The translations under genes and the position numbers were made by a program. DNA of 18,126 nt from JBQCDV01 sp051960855 (GTDB lineage: Bacteria > Actinomycetota > Actinomycetes > JAJZTN01). The DNA lies in assembly GCA_051960855.1 (NCBI GenBank), contig JBQCDV010000246.1, positions 1 through 18,126 of the forward strand, given 5' to 3'. Positions 14,383 through 18,126 of the stretch are shown one piece after another; within the stretch, counting starts at the first letter, position 1; every line of letters starts with the position of its first letter. The notes under the pieces were generated by a model. The model made no database searches and had not been told where the DNA came from. It saw only the letters and a list, made by a program, of their open reading frames with translations.

Positions 14383-15248
14383 TGAAGGTCTATCTGTCGG
14401 CGGACATGGAAGGTGTCGCCGGCGTCGTCAGCTGGGATCAGTGCCGTGCTGCTTCTGCTGGTTCTGCTGCGTCACCTCGTTACGCCGAGGGTGTCGAGCT
14501 GCTGCTCGGTGAGGTCAACGCCGCGGTCGAGGGGGCAGTCGCGGCGGGGGCCGACACCGTCGTCGTCAACGACTCGCACGGCGCGATGCTCAACCTGCCC
14601 CCGCAGCGGCTGGCACGGCGAGCGCGCTATCTGAGCGGAGCCCACAAGCCGCGCTACATGATGGAAGGGCTCGACAGCTCCTACGACGCCGTCGTCTACG
14701 TGGGCTACCACGGCTCGGCGCGCGCGACCGGTGCCACGCTCCCGCACACCTACAACCCGAACGCCGTTGTCGCGGTGCGCGTGCTCGGGGACGGGCTGCC
14801 CGCCGAGGGGCTCGAGGTCGGGGAGGCCGGCGTCAACGCCCTGGTCGCCGCGCACTTCCGCGTGCCTGTCGTCGCCGTCACGGGTGACCGGACGACCGTC
14901 GAGGAGACGCAGCAGCTGCTGCCCCGCTGCCGGGGAGTCGTGGTCAAGCAGTCGCTGTCGGCGTTCTCGGCGCTGAGCGACCATCCCGACGCGGCGCGCG
15001 AGGCGATCCGTGCGGAGGTCGAGCAGGCGCTGCGGATGACCTCCGACGCGCAGGTGCCGCGGCTGGCGCCTGGCTCCTGGCTGCGGGTCGAGCTGCGAAC
15101 CGCCGACCTGGCCGCCCAGGCGGAGCTCATCAAGGGCGTCCAGCGGGTCGACGAGCGTGTCGTCGAGGTGCTCGGCGCCGACACGATCAGCGTCTTCGAC
15201 CGCTTCATCGGAGCAGTCCTGCTGACGAGGGAGCTGAGCCGGCTGTGA
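14382..15248 (+). CDS. M55 family D-aminopeptidase (DppA-like)
   Basis: This 288-residue protein sits in the usual M55 range. The zinc-site pattern is complete: SADMEGV (Asp8, Glu10), VNDSHGAM (His66), VGYHGSAR (His110), LPHTYN (His122) and VGEAGVNAL (Glu148), matching the ligands and catalytic residues of Bacillus DppA. M55 enzymes are decameric metallopeptidases releasing D-Ala and similar residues from D-amino acid peptides. The ATG shares one base with the polA stop, and the TGA overlaps the next gene's GTG by four bases. Residues 21-34 form an Ala/Ser-rich insertion encoded with many T-ending codons (for example GCT, TCT, GGT), unlike the rest of the gene. Confidence 0.92.
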   Translation: MKVYLSADMEGVAGVVSWDQCRAASAGSAASPRYAEGVELLLGEVNAAVEGAVAAGADTVVVNDSHGAMLNLPPQRLARRARYLSGAHKPRYMMEGLDSSYDAVVYVGYHGSARATGATLPHTYNPNAVVAVRVLGDGLPAEGLEVGEAGVNALVAAHFRVPVVAVTGDRTTVEETQQLLPRCRGVVVKQSLSAFSALSDHPDAAREAIRAEVEQALRMTSDAQVPRLAPGSWLRVELRTADLAAQAELIKGVQRVDERVVEVLGADTISVFDRFIGAVLLTRELSRL

Positions 15249-16258
15249 CGATCCGCTTCCCCGCCCCGCTCCGGCCGGGTGACCGCATCGGCGTGACGTC
15301 GCCGTCCTCGGGTGCCAGCGGTGCCGGCGCGGAGCGAATGGACTTCTGCATCCGGTGGCTGCGCGACCAGGGTTACGACGTCGTTGTGGGTCGGATGATG
15401 GACGGCACGGGCATCACCTCGGGGCCTGCGGCCGAACGTGCTGGCGAGCTCACCGAGATGCTGTGCGACCCGAGCATCCGCTGTGTGCTGCCGCCCTGGG
15501 GCGGTGAGACAGCCATCGACGTGGTCGACCTGCTCGACTGGGACGCGATTGCGGCGGCCGACCCTACATGGGTGGTCGGCTACTCCGACATTTCAACGAT
15601 CCTGCTGCCGCTCACGACGCGACTCAGCTGGGCGACGCTGCATGGCGACAACCTCGCCGACACGCCATACGCCGTCCCCACGGGACTGCTCCACTGGCGC
15701 GATATCGCCGCCGGTCCTGGTCCCCACCGGCAGCAGAGCTCCGGGCTGGTGGGCGGCTGGTGGCGGTTCGACGAGGACACGACCGCGACGGAGTGGAAAC
15801 GCGCCGGCGACGGCCACTGGAGTCTCCACGGCACCGACAGTCTCCACGCCACCGGACGGCTCATCGGTGGCTGCATCGAGACGGTGTGCAACCTCGCAGG
15901 CACGCCGTACGGAGACGTCGCCCGCTTTGGTCGGGAGCACGCCGACGAGGGCCTGCTCGTCTACCTCGAGGCCGCTGAGGACAACGCGGCCGCCATCTGC
16001 CGCAACCTGCACGGGCTGCGACTGGCGGGGTGGTTCGAGCATGCTCGCGCGATCCTCATCGGCCGGACCGCCGCGCCCGACATCACGGGCCTCACCCAGC
16101 GCGAGGCGGTCCTGGACGCCCTCGGCCGTTTGGACCTGCCGATCGTCTTCGACCTCGAGATCGGCCACGTGCCGCCCCACCTGCCGCTGGTGAACGGGGC
16201 TCTCGCAACGGTGACAGTCGACGGCGACCAGTGCCAGCTGGTGCAGGAGCTGCGTTGA
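15245..16258 (+). CDS. S66 family peptidase (MccF / LD-carboxypeptidase-like)
   Basis: This 337-residue protein has a GTG start inside the M55 stop (GTGA). The S66 Ser-Glu-His triad is readable: VGYSDIST with Ser114, LLVYLEAAED with Glu242 and LEIGHVPPHLP with His308. These positions are within a few residues of the MccF triad. GRLIGGCIETV, ILIGRT and WATLHGDNLADTPYAVPTG also favour the MccF-like branch. Known S66 members trim L,D bonds of murein tetrapeptides (LdcA) or cleave aminoacyl-nucleotide toxins (MccF). Pairing with an M55 D-aminopeptidase suggests handling of peptides with D-residues in murein recycling, but resistance to a nucleotide-peptide antibiotic is possible. It has no visible signal peptide and is probably cytosolic. 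The last gene of the polA run. Confidence 0.9.
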   Translation: MTIRFPAPLRPGDRIGVTSPSSGASGAGAERMDFCIRWLRDQGYDVVVGRMMDGTGITSGPAAERAGELTEMLCDPSIRCVLPPWGGETAIDVVDLLDWDAIAAADPTWVVGYSDISTILLPLTTRLSWATLHGDNLADTPYAVPTGLLHWRDIAAGPGPHRQQSSGLVGGWWRFDEDTTATEWKRAGDGHWSLHGTDSLHATGRLIGGCIETVCNLAGTPYGDVARFGREHADEGLLVYLEAAEDNAAAICRNLHGLRLAGWFEHARAILIGRTAAPDITGLTQREAVLDALGRLDLPIVFDLEIGHVPPHLPLVNGALATVTVDGDQCQLVQELR

Positions 16259-16279
16259 GGCACCGCGGCTGACAAGCGC

Positions 16280-16492
16280 TCAGTACTGCCAGACGCTGCC
16301 CGGCATCTCGCTGCCGCAGCTGCGGCAGCGGAACCACGGAATGCCCGCGGTCTCGTAGCGGTGCTCGACCGTGCCGCCGTCGATCGGGCAGGTGCGGCCG
16401 CGCTGCTCGGGCACGCTGGTGCCGATCAACTGCGGCATGTTGTCGAAGCCCTCGGCGCCGGCCCCGTGAGCGGCTGCCGTTGTGCGTGACAT
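16280..16492 (-). CDS. Small zinc-ribbon-like hypothetical protein
   Basis: This 70-residue protein starts at ATG 16492, with a purine-rich GAGGAAGAAG ending seven bases upstream; a longer start at 16594 adds a basic, non-conserved-looking tail. The N-terminal third is Ala/Gly-rich and probably flexible. The C-terminal half looks like a zinc ribbon with an incomplete ligand set: TCPIDGG (Cys35) and FRCRSCGSEMPG (Cys56, Cys59). The position where CPxCG proteins have a second Cys is Asp38; His44 could be the fourth ligand. I do not recognise a named family. It ends 21 bases from the convergent S66 gene, and the gap holds no clear terminator. It follows the methyltransferase gene by 121 bases on the same strand. 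Confidence 0.72.
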   Translation of the reverse strand: MSRTTAAAHGAGAEGFDNMPQLIGTSVPEQRGRTCPIDGGTVEHRYETAGIPWFRCRSCGSEMPGSVWQY

Positions 16493-16512
16493 GGCTGTCT
16501 TCTTCCTCTTCG

Positions 16513-16529
16513 CTGCTCGGAGCGAGCAG
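16513..16529 (-). other. 7-bp hairpin in the leader of the zinc-ribbon gene
   Basis: CTGCTCG and CGAGCAG (16513-16519 and 16523-16529) pair perfectly around three bases. It lies 21 bases upstream of the zinc-ribbon start and 85 bases past the methyltransferase stop. It might terminate methyltransferase read-through or structure the leader. No T-run. Confidence 0.4.
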
Positions 16530-16613
16530 GCCAACTGTCGGTCAGCGCGCCGGCAGCCTGAGGTGTTCCGGGGTGGAGATGACTCCTGCGTCACACCCTC
16601 ACCGCGGAGACGG

Positions 16614-17498
16614 TCATGACCGAGACGTCGCGCGCGGGGGGCGCGGCTTGGCCGCCACGAAGATCGCCGTGCCCGGGATCAGCCGACCCCGCGTCGGGCT
16701 CCAGCCACCCCAGACCTGGCTGTTGCGCTCGGGCCACGTCGGCTCCACGACGTCGTGCAGCTCCAGGCCGGCCGCGACGATCTCCCGCACCCGATCGCCC
16801 ATCGTCCGGTGGTGCTCCACGTAGGTGGCCACCCCGTCGTCGTCCTGCTCGACGTAGGGCGTGCGGTCCCAATAGGAGTGCCGAACGACGAGGCCGGCCT
16901 CCCCGCCGTCGTCCGGCAGCGCCCAGCGGAAGGGGTGGGTCGTGGCAAACAGCAGCCGGCCGCCGGGTCGCAGGACTCGGGCGGCTTCCTGCATCAGCCG
17001 CTGGGAGTCGGCGACGAAGGGGACCGCGCCGTAGCTGCTGACGACCAGGTCGAAGGCCTCGTCGGCGAAGGGAAGAGCGACGGCGTCGGCCTCGACCGTG
17101 GGCAGCGTGACCCTCGACCTGACGTCGAGAGTCCGGCCGGCGAGAAGCATGCCGTGGGCCAGGTCCAACCCGACGACCTCGGCGCCCTGAGTGACCAGCC
17201 AGCGGCCGCACTGGCCGGCACCGCAGCCGAACTCCAGCACCCGCAGCCCGCGCACCTCCCCGAGGAGCCCGAGCTCGTCCTCGCGCCAACCCTCGGGCCC
17301 CCACACGAAGTCGACGTCGCCGAGAAACTCCCCGTGCTCAGCCAGATAGTCCGCGGCCTCGGCGTCCCACCAGCCCCGGTTGGCGCTCGCAGTCTCCGCC
17401 GCCCCCGCCTCCCGCCGGGCGACGGCGGGCACCGCGGCAGCGTCGTTCGGGAAGGTCTCGCGCTCGTTGGGGAAGCTCAACGTGTCGTCGTCGGGCAC
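16614..17498 (-). CDS. Class I SAM-dependent methyltransferase
   Basis: This 294-residue protein starts at GTG 17498, with GAGGGGG about nine bases upstream. A roughly 40-residue disordered-looking N-terminus precedes NRGWWDAEAADYLAEHGEFL. The Rossmann methyltransferase core starts with motif I VLEFGCGAGQCGRWL (about 88-102) and the acidic end of strand 2 in VVGLDLAHGML (Asp112). It continues with ADAVALPFADEAFDLVVSSY and the post-motif RVLRPGGRLLFATTHPFRW. The C-terminal part is a substrate lid with WPERNSQVWGGWSPTRG. The family is clear, the substrate is not. Its start region abuts the divergent rpsA promoter (-35 at 17504), so the two genes may influence each other's expression. Confidence 0.87.
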   Translation of the reverse strand: MPDDDTLSFPNERETFPNDAAAVPAVARREAGAAETASANRGWWDAEAADYLAEHGEFLGDVDFVWGPEGWREDELGLLGEVRGLRVLEFGCGAGQCGRWLVTQGAEVVGLDLAHGMLLAGRTLDVRSRVTLPTVEADAVALPFADEAFDLVVSSYGAVPFVADSQRLMQEAARVLRPGGRLLFATTHPFRWALPDDGGEAGLVVRHSYWDRTPYVEQDDDGVATYVEHHRTMGDRVREIVAAGLELHDVVEPTWPERNSQVWGGWSPTRGRLIPGTAIFVAAKPRPPRATSRS

Positions 17499-17503
17499 CG
17501 TGA

Positions 17504-17533
17504 TTGACCCCCTCTGCCCGCACTCGTTACCCT
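17504..17533 (+). promoter_or_regulatory. rpsA promoter
   Basis: TTGACC (17504-17509) and TACCCT (17528-17533) are 18 bases apart, close to the housekeeping sigma consensus. The start would be near 17540, giving a 5' leader of about 200 nt before rpsA. It is the best-formed promoter in the window. Confidence 0.7.
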
Positions 17534-17548
17534 GGAGGGTGCGCGCCG

Positions 17549-17578
17549 GGCCTGCGCGTCCTCGGACAGGAGCAGGCC
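17549..17578 (+). promoter_or_regulatory. Stable hairpin at the start of the rpsA leader
   Basis: GGCCTGC (17549-17555) pairs with GCAGGCC (17572-17578), with an inner stem TCCT (17559-17562) and AGGA (17568-17571) around CGGAC and a three-base bulge on the left. GCGCG (17541-17545) can pair with CGCGC (17578-17582) outside it. It would form at the very 5' end of the rpsA mRNA. S1 genes in other bacteria are autoregulated through their leaders, but this structure is not one I can name. The rest of the leader (to 17737) has a repeated AGGTCAGT and no open frame of note. Confidence 0.5.
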
Positions 17579-17737
17579 GCGCTCGTTCACCGTTGTGTTC
17601 CTCGTTGTGCTCGGCAGGTCAGTGCGGCCCGTGGCAGCGTAAGTGAGGTCAGTCGGGCGGGCGACCAGGGTCCGGTAGCGAAAGCCGCGCAGAACAGCCT
17701 GCGCCGACCACCAGTCCGCATCGGAGCCCCCTACCAC

Positions 17738-18126
17738 ATGACGTCCACCACACAGGCCCCTTCGACGCCCCAGATCGCCGTCAACGACATCGGGTCGGAG
17801 GAAGCCTTCCTCGCCGCGATCGACGAGACCATCAAGTACTTCAATGACGGAGACATCGTCGAGGGTGTCATCGTCAAGGTCGACCGGGACGAGGTCCTGC
17901 TCGACATCGGCTACAAGACCGAGGGCGTCATCCCCTCGCGTGAGCTGTCGATCAAGCACGACGTCGACCCCAACGAGGTCGTCAGCGTCGGCGACGAGGT
18001 CGAGGCCCTGGTCCTCCAGAAGGAGGACAAGGAGGGTCGCCTGATCCTGTCCAAGAAGCGCGCCCAGTACGAGCGCGCCTGGGGCACCATCGAGAAGATC
18101 AAGGACGAGGACGGCGTCGTCGAGGG
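17738..18126 (+). CDS. rpsA: 30S ribosomal protein S1, 5' part
   Basis: ATG 17738 has GGAG at 17723-17726, 11 bases upstream. The window ends after 129 codons, so the gene is incomplete at its 3' end only because of the window. The N-terminus (MTSTTQAPSTPQIAVNDIGS, then EEAFLAAIDETIKYFNDGD) is typical of actinobacterial S1. Residues from about 37 to 106 are the first S1/OB-fold repeat: GDIVEGVIVKVDRDEVLLDI, YKTEGVIPSRELS, VGDEVEALVLQKEDKEGRLI and LSKKRA. The second repeat is starting (ERAWGTIEKIKDEDG). S1 helps mRNA bind the 30S subunit. It is transcribed from a strong promoter with a long leader. Confidence 0.97.
   Translation, partial: MTSTTQAPSTPQIAVNDIGSEEAFLAAIDETIKYFNDGDIVEGVIVKVDRDEVLLDIGYKTEGVIPSRELSIKHDVDPNEVVSVGDEVEALVLQKEDKEGRLILSKKRAQYERAWGTIEKIKDEDGVVE

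Noticed and set aside
16493..16594. A longer N-terminus for the zinc-ribbon protein.
   Set aside because: The added residues are basic and featureless, while ATG 16492 has a good ribosome site.
17477..17959. A 160-codon minus-strand frame across the rpsA promoter and start.
   Set aside because: It is opposite the rpsA coding start and a strong promoter, and has no domain.
1..18126. CRISPR arrays, insertion sequences, prophage genes, toxin-antitoxin pairs or a defence system.
   Set aside because: No regularly spaced repeats, transposase, terminal inverted repeats of IS type, or defence-type protein motifs were seen on either strand.

Overview
The window is chromosomal DNA from a high-GC Gram-positive bacterium (Actinomycetota, probably an actinomycete of the Micrococcales/Propionibacteriales kind; the genus cannot be fixed by eye). 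The evidence is the very high GC at third codon positions, several genes that look leaderless (TANNNT six or seven bases before the start codon), a PdtaR-type ANTAR response regulator, a polA lacking obvious proofreading residues, and the gltD-pyk neighbourhood. It is mostly a core-genome stretch, with one decayed accessory gene.

Layout. 1-956 (+): the 3' end of gltD, then a DJ-1/PfpI-family protein whose ribosome binding site lies in a 9-bp inverted repeat. 1122-2549 (+): pyruvate kinase, preceded by a large dyad and followed by a terminator hairpin. 2588-3363 (-): a broken helix-turn-helix/LAGLIDADG homing-endonuclease-like gene with one stop codon and one frameshift. 3409-3492 (-): tRNA-Leu(CAA). 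3553-4164 (+): an orphan ANTAR response regulator divergent from the tRNA. 4350-9298 (+): a complete branched-chain amino acid ABC transporter livK-H-M-G-F, with a strong hairpin between livK and livH and a strong hairpin after livF. 9369-10786 (-): a DUF554 membrane protein and an overlapping nucleosidase. 11003-11584 (+): a GNAT acetyltransferase. 11638-16258 (+): polA, an M55 D-aminopeptidase and an S66 (MccF/LdcA-like) peptidase joined by overlapping stop/start codons. 16280-17498 (-): a small zinc-ribbon-like protein and a SAM methyltransferase. 17738-end (+): the start of rpsA, with a good promoter and a roughly 200-nt structured leader.

How the parts work together. GltD and the Liv system concern nitrogen and amino acids, and Pyk is central glycolysis. 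PdtaR-type proteins are RNA-binding antiterminators normally driven by an unlinked histidine kinase. The two peptidases after polA both act on peptides with D-amino acids and so may work together in peptidoglycan turnover or detoxification. No insertion sequence, prophage, CRISPR array or obvious defence island is visible. The least ordinary features are the decayed LAGLIDADG gene lodged between pyk and tRNA-Leu, and several structured non-coding elements.
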